This document shows, piece after piece, positions 27,375 through 36,054 of a stretch of DNA of 64,000 bases. The position numbers and the translations under genes are program-made. The notes beneath the pieces were generated by a model that was given only the letters and a program-made list of their open reading frames with translations, was not told where the DNA came from and did not search any database. Source of the DNA: Mesohalobacter salilacus. GTDB taxonomy: Bacteria > Bacteroidota > Bacteroidia > Flavobacteriales > Flavobacteriaceae. The DNA is taken from contig RRZV01000043.1 of NCBI GenBank assembly GCA_003931895.1, positions 27,858 to 91,857 of the forward strand, read 5' to 3'. Within the stretch, counting starts at the first letter, position 1. Each line of letters starts with the position of its first letter.

Positions 27375-28220
27375 CTAATCAATCAAAAGCTTTAGCATAC
27401 GCTCATTGCCTCTAAAATCTTTTCGAAACTCGATTTTATTAATGTCGTAAGACTGTATCAATTTTTTCAAATCCTTTTTTAAATATTGATTGATTTCAAA
27501 ATAAATCGTTTTGCACTTTGAAGAATGTATAGCTAACTCAATGATTTTTCTATAAAACACTAAGGCATCATCATTTTTGACAAACAATGCCTGATGCGGT
27601 TCAAATTTTAAGACATTATCGTGCATCTGTTCTTTTTCAAGAACTCTGACATAAGGTGGGTTTGAAACAATAATATCAATATCTTCTGGAAGTGAGTTAA
27701 GCTTTAAAATGTCCTGTGTTTCAAAGTTGACAATCACCTCGTTTTGTTTTGCGTTTTCTGAAGCAATTTGGAGTGCTGTTTCTGAAATATCAAAGGCAGA
27801 AATTTCACATTCTGGCAATTCGTTTTTTAGAGCAATAGCAATGCAACCACTTCCTGTACCAATATCTAATAAGTGTTTTTTCGATTGATGTTTTAAATCA
27901 CTTACAATCCATTCAACCAACTCTTCAGTTTCAGGTCGTGGGATTAACACTTCAGGATTCACTTGAAACCTCATGCCGTAAAATTCAGTTGACCCTAAAA
28001 TATATTGAATAGGTTCTTCTTGTTGTAAGCGATTTAAATGGTTTTGAATGGTTTTTAAATCGACTTGATTAATTACGATATCAGGATTTAAACTCACATC
28101 AATACGCTTAAGGTTTAAAATATCTTCAACAATCCAATAAAAAAAGGTGTTGATTTCAGATTTAGAATAAATTTCTGAAAGGGTTTTGTGGAATTGGGTT
28201 TGGAGGCTGTTGAGTGTCAT
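27375..28220 (-). CDS. prmC: peptide chain release factor N5-glutamine methyltransferase
   Basis: PrmC/HemK methylates the GGQ glutamine of release factors RF1 and RF2. The SAM-binding motif is LLDIGTGSGCIAIALK (about 120-135) and the catalytic motif is VSNPPYVRV. The N-terminal helical domain contains the QEEPIQYILGSTEFYG stretch typical of the family. I choose ATG 28220 (MTLNSLQ); the longer frame to 28253 would run into the upstream GNAT gene. With that start, prmC begins 2 bp after the GNAT stop, so the pair is cotranscribed. It has 281 aa, normal for the family. Confidence 0.94.
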   Translation of the reverse strand: MTLNSLQTQFHKTLSEIYSKSEINTFFYWIVEDILNLKRIDVSLNPDIVINQVDLKTIQNHLNRLQQEEPIQYILGSTEFYGMRFQVNPEVLIPRPETEELVEWIVSDLKHQSKKHLLDIGTGSGCIAIALKNELPECEISAFDISETALQIASENAKQNEVIVNFETQDILKLNSLPEDIDIIVSNPPYVRVLEKEQMHDNVLKFEPHQALFVKNDDALVFYRKIIELAIHSSKCKTIYFEINQYLKKDLKKLIQSYDINKIEFRKDFRGNERMLKLLID

Positions 28221-28222
28221 TG

Positions 28223-28708
28223 TTATAAAAATTTCAACATCCAAACCGTACAAGCATGATGACCGGTTTGTCCTAATCTGTAACCGATATATTCAAAACC
28301 ATTTTTAAGATAGCGCTTTTGAGCGGCTTTCATACTCGGCAAAGTTTCTATATAACAAGAGTTAAAGCCTTGATTTTTTGCAAATTTCAAACACTGTTCT
28401 ATCATTTGTTGTCCTAAACCTCTTCCACGGGCTTTGGGATGAAAATACATTTTTTGTAATTCGCAAATACTGTCGTCATCATCTAAAGCCTGAATGCCTG
28501 CACCGCCAATAATTTCGTTATTTTCAATCAAGATATAGTAAACCGCACGCTCATCTTTATAAGTTTCATACAAATCATCAAGCGCTTTGTCTTCATAAGC
28601 TGTGCCCGTTTTAGGAGCATTTTGCTCGATAAGAACATAACGAATCATTTCTGCAGTGGCTTGATTATCTTTTTTTTGAATCGGTCGAATTGCAATGCTT
28701 TGACTCAT
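28223..28708 (-). CDS. GNAT family N-acetyltransferase
   Basis: A 161-aa acetyltransferase starting at ATG 28708 (MSQSIAIRPI). The longer frame to 28804 would read through the divergent ribD start and is not credible. The acetyl-CoA loop is ARGRGLGQQMIEQ (consensus Q/RxxGxG/A), preceded by LQKMYFHPK and followed by the C-terminal ETLPSMKAAQKRYLKNGFEY region. The substrate is unknown; related proteins acetylate small amines or protein N-termini. It is divergent from ribD with a 23-bp spacer and coupled to prmC downstream. Confidence 0.88.
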   Translation of the reverse strand: MSQSIAIRPIQKKDNQATAEMIRYVLIEQNAPKTGTAYEDKALDDLYETYKDERAVYYILIENNEIIGGAGIQALDDDDSICELQKMYFHPKARGRGLGQQMIEQCLKFAKNQGFNSCYIETLPSMKAAQKRYLKNGFEYIGYRLGQTGHHACTVWMLKFL

Positions 28709-28719
28709 ACGAAAAACCT

Positions 28720-28727
28720 TATTTTTG
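28720..28727 (+). promoter_or_regulatory. -7 promoter element TATTTTTG for ribD
   Basis: It matches TAnnTTTG exactly and ends only 4 bp before the GTG at 28732. If used, the ribD mRNA would be leaderless from the GTG, or have a leader of about 20 nt from ATG 28753. Confidence 0.45.
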
Positions 28728-28731
28728 CGAT

Positions 28732-29781
28732 GTGAATATACACGAAAAATACATGAAACGCTGCTTAGATTTGGCCAAAAATGGATTGGGCCAAACCTAT
28801 CCAAATCCCATGGTGGGTTGTGTAATTGTTTATCAAGATAGAATTATAGCCGAAGGTTGGCATCAACGTGCTGGCAAAGCTCATGCTGAGGTCAATGCCA
28901 TTAAGCAAATATCTGATGAAAGCCTAATAAAACATTCAACATTGTATGTGAGCTTAGAGCCTTGTAGTCACTTCGGCAAAACACCGCCATGCGCCGATTT
29001 AATAATTGACAAAGGCTTTAAAAAAATAGTTATTGGCAGTATTGATCCCTTTGCAAAAGTGAAAGGTAAAGGCATTCAAAAATTGATGGCTAGGGGTTGC
29101 GAAGTGGTTTTGGGCGTTTTGGAAGACGAGTGTTTAGACCTCAACAAACGTTTTATAACGTTTCACACACACATACGACCTTATATTATTTTGAAATGGG
29201 CCGAATCTCAAGATGGGTTTTTGAGCCCTTTTGAATTTGGAAAAGGTCAACATCAAGATCCTGTTTGGTTGACCAATACCTATTCCAAGCAACTTGTTCA
29301 TCAGTGGCGTAGTCAAGAACAAGCTATTTTGGTTGGCACGCATACGGTGTTGATGGACAATCCTGCGTTGACCACAAGACTGTGGAAAGGGAAACATCCA
29401 CTTAGGGTGGTTATTGATAAAGATTTAAAAATCCCCAAGACTGCCAAAATCTTTTCAGATGAAGCTCAAACTTTGGTGTTTACGGCTCATCAAAAACCAA
29501 ACTTTAAGACCGTTGAATTTTTTCAACTCGACTTTGACCAACCCATTTTACCTCAACTCTTAAACGAGCTTCACAAAAGAGACATCCAGTCTTTAATTGT
29601 TGAAGGCGGTCGGGCAACATTACAAGCTTTTATAGATGCCAACTTATGGGATGAAGCGAGAGTGTTTAGGAGTCCAAAACACCTTAAAAGCGGCACTCAA
29701 GCACCTTTTTTTAAAGCTCATTTAACTCAAACAAAACAAATTGTCAAAGATGAATTGAAATTTTTTAAGCCTATAAATTAA
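28732..29781 (+). CDS. ribD: bifunctional diaminohydroxyphosphoribosylaminopyrimidine deaminase/reductase
   Basis: RibD performs the second and third steps of riboflavin synthesis. The deaminase domain shows the zinc motif GKAHAEVNAI (HAE) and EPCSHFGKTPPCADLI (PCxxxGxxPPC). The reductase domain (about 150-349) contains ILKWAESQDGF, a TLVFTAHQK stretch and LIVEGGRATLQAF. I choose GTG 28732 (VNIHEKYMKRCL), the start I would expect for flavobacterial RibD; ATG 28753 is an alternative, while the ATG-like TTG further upstream is not credible. It stands apart from other riboflavin genes in this window. Confidence 0.95.
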   Translation: MNIHEKYMKRCLDLAKNGLGQTYPNPMVGCVIVYQDRIIAEGWHQRAGKAHAEVNAIKQISDESLIKHSTLYVSLEPCSHFGKTPPCADLIIDKGFKKIVIGSIDPFAKVKGKGIQKLMARGCEVVLGVLEDECLDLNKRFITFHTHIRPYIILKWAESQDGFLSPFEFGKGQHQDPVWLTNTYSKQLVHQWRSQEQAILVGTHTVLMDNPALTTRLWKGKHPLRVVIDKDLKIPKTAKIFSDEAQTLVFTAHQKPNFKTVEFFQLDFDQPILPQLLNELHKRDIQSLIVEGGRATLQAFIDANLWDEARVFRSPKHLKSGTQAPFFKAHLTQTKQIVKDELKFFKPIN

Positions 29782-29900
29782 TATGAAGCTGTTTTGTCAA
29801 TTTCAATCCATCTATTCAATTTGTCTAAGACTTGATAGCCTGACTTGTTTTCGTAAATCTAACCAAAACTTGTCAATCTGACCCAAAGCTTGTCCATCTT

Positions 29901-29988
29901 AACTTGTTTCAGATCTGAACTTTTTGTTGTCAATCTGAACTTGTTTCAGATCTGAACTTTTTGTTGTCAATCTGAACTTGTTTCAGAT
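29901..29988. repeat. 37-bp tandem repeat, 2.4 copies, between convergent genes
   Basis: Two identical 37-bp units (29901-29937 and 29938-29974) and a 14-bp partial third copy (29975-29988) run up to the stop codon of the DUF2141 gene. Each full unit contains the perfect 12-bp palindrome TTCAGATCTGAA (29908-29919 and 29945-29956). Diverged versions of the CTTGT...ATCT motif continue upstream to about 29820. The position, between two converging genes, would suit a bidirectional 3'-end structure. Confidence 0.9.
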
Positions 29989-30399
29989 TCATAGCTTTAA
30001 CGCAATAGTTTTTGAATTGCTATCAAATGTAAACTTTGCATCATCCCAAATGGGCATTTGTTCAGGATTAACATTTCCAGACATCACCCAAGGTTCAGCA
30101 GGCCTGCCGTAGTCGTCCATATCAAACTGCTGATTGGCATTCAAATCTTGAAACACTGAAACGGCATATTCGCCATGAGGTAAATTTTCAAAAATCACTT
30201 GTTTATTTTTCTGAGAAACCTTTATAGTCTTACCTATTTTGGGTTGACGTAAAAAGTTGTCTTTCTCAAAAATACCAATATACAATTCACCTTTGTCTTG
30301 AGAAATTTGGTCAAAGCTAACCGTTAGATTTCCTTTGTCTTGTGCATTGGTTAGGCACGTCATTAAAAAAGTTGCTGCAATAATACTTAAAGTTTTCAT
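29989..30399 (-). CDS. DUF2141 domain-containing exported protein
   Basis: A 136-aa protein with a signal peptide (cleavage near TNAQDK). The rest is one beta-sandwich-like DUF2141 domain, with the typical LPHGEYAVSVFQDLNANQQFD stretch (described here in two parts: LPHGEYAVSVF and QDLNANQQFD) and PAEPWVMSGN. It is common in Bacteroidota and Proteobacteria, of unknown function. It ends at the 37-bp tandem repeat and probably has its own promoter. Confidence 0.85.
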   Translation of the reverse strand: MKTLSIIAATFLMTCLTNAQDKGNLTVSFDQISQDKGELYIGIFEKDNFLRQPKIGKTIKVSQKNKQVIFENLPHGEYAVSVFQDLNANQQFDMDDYGRPAEPWVMSGNVNPEQMPIWDDAKFTFDSNSKTIALKL

Positions 30400-30423
30400 T
30401 ATTTATGGTTCTAAAATTCACTT

Positions 30424-30431
30424 CAAAAATA
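30424..30431 (-). promoter_or_regulatory. -7 promoter element TATTTTTG
   Basis: On the minus strand this is an exact TAnnTTTG match, 24 bp upstream of the DUF2141 start codon. The same octamer appears before fbp, gap and ribD. Confidence 0.5.
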
Positions 30432-30564
30432 GATTGCACATCTCGCAGTTAAAATTTTAAATGACCGAAGTGTTGATTTTTGAAGATGAGTTGAGAGATA
30501 TAGTTGAATAATACTAGCCGTTGATTATTTTTCAAAAGAGAAAATAACTAATGCAGCTATAAAA

Positions 30565-31224
30565 TCATTCAATGTAGTTGGCTGGAGTTGTAAACTTGAG
30601 TTTTATAGGCTCAATTTTCTTTAAGGTATATCGACCAATGTTTTTACCCTCAAAATCCTTGTAAAAGATCACATAGGCTATACCTAAAGGGTATTTTTTG
30701 AATTGTTTTTTCCAGAGTTTAATTTCCATAAACCTATCAAACAAAGGAAATGTTTTGATACTCTGGTCGATTAAATAATGTTTTTCTAAAATTTGTTTTC
30801 GCTTTTGATATTTTTTTGACCTTGTAGATTTTAATACCATGTGTTTTAGGGTTTTGCCATCTAAAATCGTATCGGTCTTCTGTTTAAAAACATAGTTTTT
30901 TTCAACAGCCTTGGACGGATAAAACGGAGAAACAAATTCTTCTTTAATAGTTTCAACGGGTTTAAAAGCTCGCTTTTTTATGGTATAGTTAGAGAGTTGA
31001 CCCCTAAAGTCTCTAAGAATTAAATGAAGGCTATCGGTAGTTTTAATAGGGTGTGTTTGTAAAAAAGCTAAGTTATTTTGAGAATTGATATAGTAGGTAT
31101 TTCTAATAACTGTGGTGTCATTTTTATAATCATATTGCAGCTTTAAGTCAAATTTATAATTAACCTGAGCGAATGAAATTTGATTCAAAAAGAAATATAA
31201 TGTTATGCAAATAAAAATTTTCAT
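30565..31224 (-). CDS. hypothetical exported protein
   Basis: A 219-aa protein I do not recognise. It has a signal peptide (MKIFICITLYFFLNQISFAQ) and then a lysine-rich, mostly beta-strand chain without cysteines in the mature part and without transmembrane segments. It begins with a strand pattern (VNYKFDLKLQYDY) often seen in GLPGLI- or DUF-type periplasmic proteins. It is bounded by 165 bp to the DUF2141 gene and 133 bp to fbp, so it is likely expressed alone. Function unknown. Confidence 0.7.
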   Translation of the reverse strand: MKIFICITLYFFLNQISFAQVNYKFDLKLQYDYKNDTTVIRNTYYINSQNNLAFLQTHPIKTTDSLHLILRDFRGQLSNYTIKKRAFKPVETIKEEFVSPFYPSKAVEKNYVFKQKTDTILDGKTLKHMVLKSTRSKKYQKRKQILEKHYLIDQSIKTFPLFDRFMEIKLWKKQFKKYPLGIAYVIFYKDFEGKNIGRYTLKKIEPIKLKFTTPANYIE

Positions 31225-31357
31225 TAAAAATAGAAGATAAAATCTAATTTACTAAAAAACGCTTTAAACATAAGTATAAAATTTTACATTAAACTACTAT
31301 TAGATTGGTTTTTTAAAAATATGATTTAACTAAATGACGAGTTCGTTCATTGATAAA

Positions 31358-32356
31358 TCACTTCATAAACGTTTCAGCTTTTTCTACCATTTTTTTACTG
31401 CCACAGAAAAACGGTACTCGTTGATGAAGTTCAGTAGGTTGGATATCCAAAATACGTTGATAGCCATCACTAGCTTTCCCGCCAGCTTGCTCAACGATAA
31501 ATGCCATAGGATTGCACTCGTATAAAAGACGCAATTTTCCATTAGTAACCTTTGAACTTTTAGGATAAATGTAAATGCCACCTTTTATCATATTACGATG
31601 AATATCAGAAACTAAAGAACCAATATATCGAGAGGTGTAAGGCCTATTATCTTTCTCTTCCTGACAGTATTTGATATAATCTTTGACGCCTTGTGGAAAA
31701 TGCACATAATTGCCTTCGTTGATAGAATAAATCTGTCCAGTTTCAGGAAACTTCATATTAGGATGCGACAAATAATAAGTCCCAATAGCAGGGTTAAGCG
31801 TAAACCCATTCACTCCGTGACCAGTGGTGTAAACCAACATCGTTGAGGTGCCGTAAATGATATAACCTGCAGCCACTTGCTGATGACCTGGTTGTAAGAA
31901 ATCTTGCATCTCCACAGGTTGACCAATGGGTGTAACGCGTCTATAAATAGAAAAAATTGTCCCTACGGAAACGTTAACATCTATGTTTGAGCTGCCATCT
32001 AATGGATCCATTAACACGACATATTTATTGTCATGTGCTTTATTATGGCCTTGGACGGTGATAAAACTGTCTTCTTCTTCAGAAGCAATTCCACAAACAA
32101 TTTCTCGATTTGTTAGAGTTTCAATAAATAATTTATTGGCATAAACATCCAGTTTTTGCTGGTCTTCACCTTGAATATTAGTTTCGCCATGTTGCCCAAG
32201 AATATCTACTAATCCTGCTTTATTGACTTCGTGGTTAACCACTTTGGCCGCTAAGCGAATGGAATTGATTAATCTTGAAAGTTCGCCAGATGAATACTTA
32301 AAAGATTTTTGGTGCTCGATTATAAATTCGCCGAGCGTTTGATGAGGTTGGGTCAT
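31358..32356 (-). CDS. fbp: class 1 fructose-1,6-bisphosphatase
   Basis: Hydrolyses fructose 1,6-bisphosphate to fructose 6-phosphate in gluconeogenesis. Signature residues are visible: GIASEEED (about 92-99), the metal-binding loop [19 protein letters not shown] (about 119-137), [20 protein letters not shown] (about 240-259) and [17 protein letters not shown] with the substrate-binding region. It has 332 aa, the normal class 1 length. It is a single gene, with a clear -7 element upstream and an open spacer downstream. Confidence 0.96.
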   Translation of the reverse strand: MTQPHQTLGEFIIEHQKSFKYSSGELSRLINSIRLAAKVVNHEVNKAGLVDILGQHGETNIQGEDQQKLDVYANKLFIETLTNREIVCGIASEEEDSFITVQGHNKAHDNKYVVLMDPLDGSSNIDVNVSVGTIFSIYRRVTPIGQPVEMQDFLQPGHQQVAAGYIIYGTSTMLVYTTGHGVNGFTLNPAIGTYYLSHPNMKFPETGQIYSINEGNYVHFPQGVKDYIKYCQEEKDNRPYTSRYIGSLVSDIHRNMIKGGIYIYPKSSKVTNGKLRLLYECNPMAFIVEQAGGKASDGYQRILDIQPTELHQRVPFFCGSKKMVEKAETFMK

Positions 32357-32378
32357 AACGAAAACGTTGTAGTTGATG

Positions 32379-32386
32379 CAAAAATA
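32379..32386 (-). promoter_or_regulatory. -7 promoter element TATTTTTG for fbp
   Basis: An exact TAnnTTTG match on the minus strand, 22 bp upstream of the fbp ATG, giving a predicted leader of about 15-20 nt. Confidence 0.5.
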
Positions 32387-32429
32387 TAAAAACCTTTCAC
32401 TATCGACTTATTGAAGTTGGTTTTTTAAA

Positions 32430-32437
32430 TACATTTG
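32430..32437 (+). promoter_or_regulatory. promoter, -7 element TACATTTG
   Basis: An exact TAnnTTTG match 25 bp before the GNAT start. TTG triplets at 32411 and 32417 are candidates for the -33 element. It would drive the run GNAT, aspartate kinase and possibly the acyltransferase and HIT genes. Confidence 0.55.
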
Positions 32438-32462
32438 TTTATAAATTTATATTAACATAACA

Positions 32463-32933
32463 ATGACTAACAAAATCCGATTCGCAAAACCTGAAGATAT
32501 TTCAAGTATAATGCAACTTATACATGAGTTAGCAGACTTTGAAAATGAACCTGAGGCTGTAGATATTGATGAAGATTATTTATTAAAATTTGGATTTGGA
32601 GAATATAAAGCTTTTGAATGTTTGGTTGCTGAAAGTGAAAACAATGAAATTTTAGGAATGGCATTATTTTATAATCGGTTTTCAACTTGGAAAGGACTTA
32701 GCATACATCTTGAGGATTTGATAGTTAAACAAAAACATAGAAAAAAAGGTATAGGTAAAGCACTTTTTGAAGCTTTAATCAAACACGCCAAGTCAGAAAA
32801 TATCAATCGATTAGAATGGGTGGTTTTGGATTGGAACACCGATGCGATTGAATTTTATAAATCTTATGGCGCTACTATTTTTCAAGAATGGCGAACGGTT
32901 CAGATGGATAAAGAGACAATACAAAAATTTTAA
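32463..32933 (+). CDS. SSAT-like GNAT N-acetyltransferase
   Basis: A 156-aa GNAT protein resembling spermidine/spermine or thialysine acetyltransferases. It has the MQLIHELADFENEPEAV N-terminal pattern, LEDLIVKQKHRKKGIGKALF (the acetyl-CoA loop RKKGIGKA, about 92-99) and WVVLDWNTDAIEFYKSYGA (about 119-137). The likely substrate is a small amine or thialysine-like compound. It is 6 bp upstream of the aspartate kinase gene, so they are cotranscribed, which may hint at a lysine-like substrate. Confidence 0.88.
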   Translation: MTNKIRFAKPEDISSIMQLIHELADFENEPEAVDIDEDYLLKFGFGEYKAFECLVAESENNEILGMALFYNRFSTWKGLSIHLEDLIVKQKHRKKGIGKALFEALIKHAKSENINRLEWVVLDWNTDAIEFYKSYGATIFQEWRTVQMDKETIQKF

Positions 32934-32939
32934 AGGAAG

Positions 32940-34202
32940 ATGATACAAGTTTTTAAATTTGGTGGAGCATCAGTAAAAGATGCCAAAGGCGTAAGAAATG
33001 TAGCGAAAGTTATTGAGCTTACAGGCAAAAACCATAAAGTTGTTGTGGTTTCAGCTATGGGAAAAACGACAAATGCCTTAGAGCACATCATTGACCTATA
33101 TTTTACTCAAGATAAAGCCTTAAAGTCTGAAATAGAAAACCTCAGACAATATCATCACAACATATTAGATGATTTATTTGAAACTAATCAACATCCTGCG
33201 TACACCAAAACCAACTATTTTTTTGATGAATTAGAGATCTTTTTAAGTCGAAATAAATCACCAAATTACGACTTTGTTTACGACCAAGTGGTGGCGTTTG
33301 GCGAATTAATCAGCACGAGTATAGTGAGTCAATTTTTACGCCAACAAGGCATAGATAATGCTTGGCACGATTGTAGAAACTTAATTGATACCGATAGCAC
33401 ACACCGCGACGCCGAAGTAAATTGGGAGCAAACCCAAACCAAAATAAAAGCCCATATCAACCCAGAAGAACTCAGCATTACTCAGGGTTTTATTGGCTCA
33501 GATGAAAACAATTTTACAACCACATTAGGTCGAGAAGGTAGTGACTACACCGCGGGAATTATCGCCTACTGCTTAAACGCAGAAAACGTTTCCATTTGGA
33601 AAGACGTGCCTGGCGTTTTAAATGGCGACCCTAACGTATTTAAAAATACACAGTTACTCAATCAAATTTCTTATGAAGAAGCTATTGAGTTGGCATTTTA
33701 CGGTGCGTCGGTCATTCATCCAAAAACATTACAGCCGCTTCAACAAAAGGAAATTCCTTTGTTTGTCAAATCTTTTTACGACCCAAAATCACCTGGGACT
33801 TGTGTAACTAAAGGTGAAGCTATAGAGCCTAAAGTACCTTGTTATATCGTTAAAAATGATTTGATTATGTTATCACTCTCTACTTTAGATTTTTCATTTT
33901 TTGTAGAAGATAACATCAGTGAAATTTTTGCTTTGTTTCATAAATATCAAATAAAAGTCGATTTGATTCAAAATTCAGCGATTAGTTTTTCGGTTTGTAT
34001 TGACAACAAATTTAAAAATGCAGATAAATTGATTGAGCATCTCAAAGCAAAGTTTAAGGTTAAATTTGAAAAAGGTGTAACTCTCCTAACCATACGTCAT
34101 TATACAGACAAAACCTTAAAAGAGATGACAAGAGAAAAAGAAATTTTGCTTAAACAATTTACCCAAGAAACAGTTCAGCTTGTGGTGAAGCCTTCTCGTT
34201 AA
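32940..34202 (+). CDS. lysC: aspartate kinase
   Basis: Phosphorylates aspartate, the first step towards lysine, threonine and methionine. The N-terminal kinase motif is VFKFGGASVKDAKGV (about 3-17), followed by TTLGREGSDYTAGIIA (about 194-209) and VSIWKDVPGVLNGDP (about 216-230). The ELAFYGASVIHPKTLQPLQQ region lies near residue 250, and a C-terminal ACT-like regulatory part follows. It is monofunctional (420 aa, no homoserine dehydrogenase). It is close behind the GNAT gene; the symbol lysC is by role, because paralogues elsewhere cannot be excluded. Confidence 0.93.
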   Translation: MIQVFKFGGASVKDAKGVRNVAKVIELTGKNHKVVVVSAMGKTTNALEHIIDLYFTQDKALKSEIENLRQYHHNILDDLFETNQHPAYTKTNYFFDELEIFLSRNKSPNYDFVYDQVVAFGELISTSIVSQFLRQQGIDNAWHDCRNLIDTDSTHRDAEVNWEQTQTKIKAHINPEELSITQGFIGSDENNFTTTLGREGSDYTAGIIAYCLNAENVSIWKDVPGVLNGDPNVFKNTQLLNQISYEEAIELAFYGASVIHPKTLQPLQQKEIPLFVKSFYDPKSPGTCVTKGEAIEPKVPCYIVKNDLIMLSLSTLDFSFFVEDNISEIFALFHKYQIKVDLIQNSAISFSVCIDNKFKNADKLIEHLKAKFKVKFEKGVTLLTIRHYTDKTLKEMTREKEILLKQFTQETVQLVVKPSR

Positions 34203-34241
34203 AGTTGTTTATCTTTACATCAACTTTAAACCAAACCTACT

Positions 34242-36050
34242 ATGCCAATTGTGACGGCTTCTGAAGTTTCTAAAGGCTTAAATCTAAGTAAGTTAGGTTC
34301 TTTTGGTGTGCTTTTTGGGCACATTTTTCTGAGCCTTTCAAAGTTAAACAAACTCAATGCGATTTACGACCGTTACAAGCATTTAGATGCCGTAGATTTT
34401 ATAGATGCAGTGCTCATTGAACTCGGCGTTTCCTTTGAAATTCCTGAAAAAGACCTCAAACGTATCCCTAAAGAAGGAGCTTTTATCAGTATTTCAAACC
34501 ATCCACTTGGTGGTATTGATGGTTTAATTTTGCTCAAACTTATGCTTGAAGCACGTGAAGATTACAAAGTCATAGCTAATTTCTTATTACAGCGCTTAGA
34601 TCCTATAAAGGATAAAGTCATGCCCGTTAACCCATTTGAAAATCGACAAGAAGTTAAGTCCAGTGCTTCAGGGCTCAAGCAAGCCTTGGCACATCTAAAA
34701 AATGGTCATCCACTTGGGATTTTTCCTGCTGGCGAAGTTTCCACTTACAAAGAAGATAAAGACATTGTTGACAAACCTTGGACTGATGAAGCTTTAAAGT
34801 TGATTAAAAAAGCAGAAGTGCCTGTTTTACCTGTATATTTTCATGCGAAAAACAGTTTAGCCTTTTACAAACTGGCTAAAATTAGCGATAACTTAAGAAC
34901 GGCTAAATTACCTAGTGAAATGCTATCTCAAGGTTATAGAAAAATTAAAGTTAGAATAGGTTTTCCTGTAAATCTAAAAGATCAAAACCAATTTGAAGAC
35001 CTGCAAGACTACAAAGCTTTTCTTCGTAAAAAGACTTATATGCTGTCTAGTAGTTTTGAAAAAACCAGTTTGATAAAAAGTTTTCCGAGACAAATCAAAT
35101 TTCCAATTCAAAACAGAGCAAAAAAAATTGTCTCTAAAAGTTCTCAACAACTCATCTTAAAAGAAATAGAAGTCTGTAGAGCACAGAAAAAATGTTTACT
35201 AAAAAGCAAAAATTACGAAGTGTTTTTCGCTAAACGAGCACTAATTCCCAATGTTGTAAGGGAAATAGGACGCCTACGCGAAATTACATTCAGATCTATA
35301 GGTGAAGGCACTAATAAATCTATAGATTTAGACGATTACGACCATTATTACCACCATATGTTTTTATGGGACAATGATTCTCAAAAGATTGCGGGTGCTT
35401 ATCGGATGGGTTTGGGAAAAGAAATTTATAAACAACACGGTATTGAAGGTTTTTATCTTAGCGAACTTTTTAGGTTTGAGCCCGAATCTCATCGCTTAAT
35501 GAGTGAATCTATTGAAATGGGACGCGCTTTCATTATTCAAGACTATCAGCAAAAACCCATGCCATTATTTTTGCTATGGAAAGGTATTGTGCATTGCACG
35601 TTAAGATTTCCAGAACACAAATACTTGATAGGTGGCGTGAGCATTAGTAACAAGTTTTCAAATTTTTCAAAATCAATTATGATTGAATTTATGAAATCTA
35701 ATTACTACGACCCATATTTGGCGCAGTATGTTCATCCTAAAAAAGAATTTAAAGTCAAACTAAAAGACATTGATAAGGATTTTGTCTTTGACGCCACTCA
35801 AGCCGACTTAAATAAATTTGATAAACTCATTGACGAATTGGAAACCGACAATTTGCGTTTACCGGTTTTAATTAAAAAATACATCAAACAAAACGCTAAA
35901 GTCGTTGCTTTTAATGTTGACCCGTTGTTTAATAACTCGGTTGATGGTTTGATGTATATCCGAATTAAAGATTTACCCGAAAGCACAGTGAAACCTGTTT
36001 TAGAAGAATTTCAAGCTGAACTCGAAGCCCAACAACAACAGAAAAAATAA
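34242..36050 (+). CDS. olsF: bifunctional acyltransferase, OlsF-like (PlsC-type plus GNAT/OlsB-type)
   Basis: A 602-aa two-domain enzyme. Residues about 60-270 are a PlsC-type O-acyltransferase, with SNHPLGGIDGLILLK (His and Asp) and GIFPAGEVST as the conserved blocks. Residues about 310-560 are a hemolysin-type/OlsB-like N-acyltransferase: REIGRLREITFRSIGEG, LFLWDNDSQKIAGAYRMG and YLSELFRFEP. This domain order matches OlsF, the fused ornithine-lipid synthase described in Serratia and Flavobacterium. The head group could be ornithine or glycine (glycine lipids are known in Bacteroidota) and cannot be decided from sequence alone. The HIT gene follows after 4 bp. Confidence 0.78.
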   Translation: MPIVTASEVSKGLNLSKLGSFGVLFGHIFLSLSKLNKLNAIYDRYKHLDAVDFIDAVLIELGVSFEIPEKDLKRIPKEGAFISISNHPLGGIDGLILLKLMLEAREDYKVIANFLLQRLDPIKDKVMPVNPFENRQEVKSSASGLKQALAHLKNGHPLGIFPAGEVSTYKEDKDIVDKPWTDEALKLIKKAEVPVLPVYFHAKNSLAFYKLAKISDNLRTAKLPSEMLSQGYRKIKVRIGFPVNLKDQNQFEDLQDYKAFLRKKTYMLSSSFEKTSLIKSFPRQIKFPIQNRAKKIVSKSSQQLILKEIEVCRAQKKCLLKSKNYEVFFAKRALIPNVVREIGRLREITFRSIGEGTNKSIDLDDYDHYYHHMFLWDNDSQKIAGAYRMGLGKEIYKQHGIEGFYLSELFRFEPESHRLMSESIEMGRAFIIQDYQQKPMPLFLLWKGIVHCTLRFPEHKYLIGGVSISNKFSNFSKSIMIEFMKSNYYDPYLAQYVHPKKEFKVKLKDIDKDFVFDATQADLNKFDKLIDELETDNLRLPVLIKKYIKQNAKVVAFNVDPLFNNSVDGLMYIRIKDLPESTVKPVLEEFQAELEAQQQQKK

Positions 36051-36054
36051 AATT

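Noticed and set aside
28709..28804. Extended N-terminus of the GNAT protein across the ribD start
   Set aside because: The added residues do not fit the family, and they would overlap the divergent ribD promoter and start; ATG 28708 begins a normal GNAT sequence.
29901..29988. CRISPR array
   Set aside because: The units follow one another without spacers and there are no cas genes.
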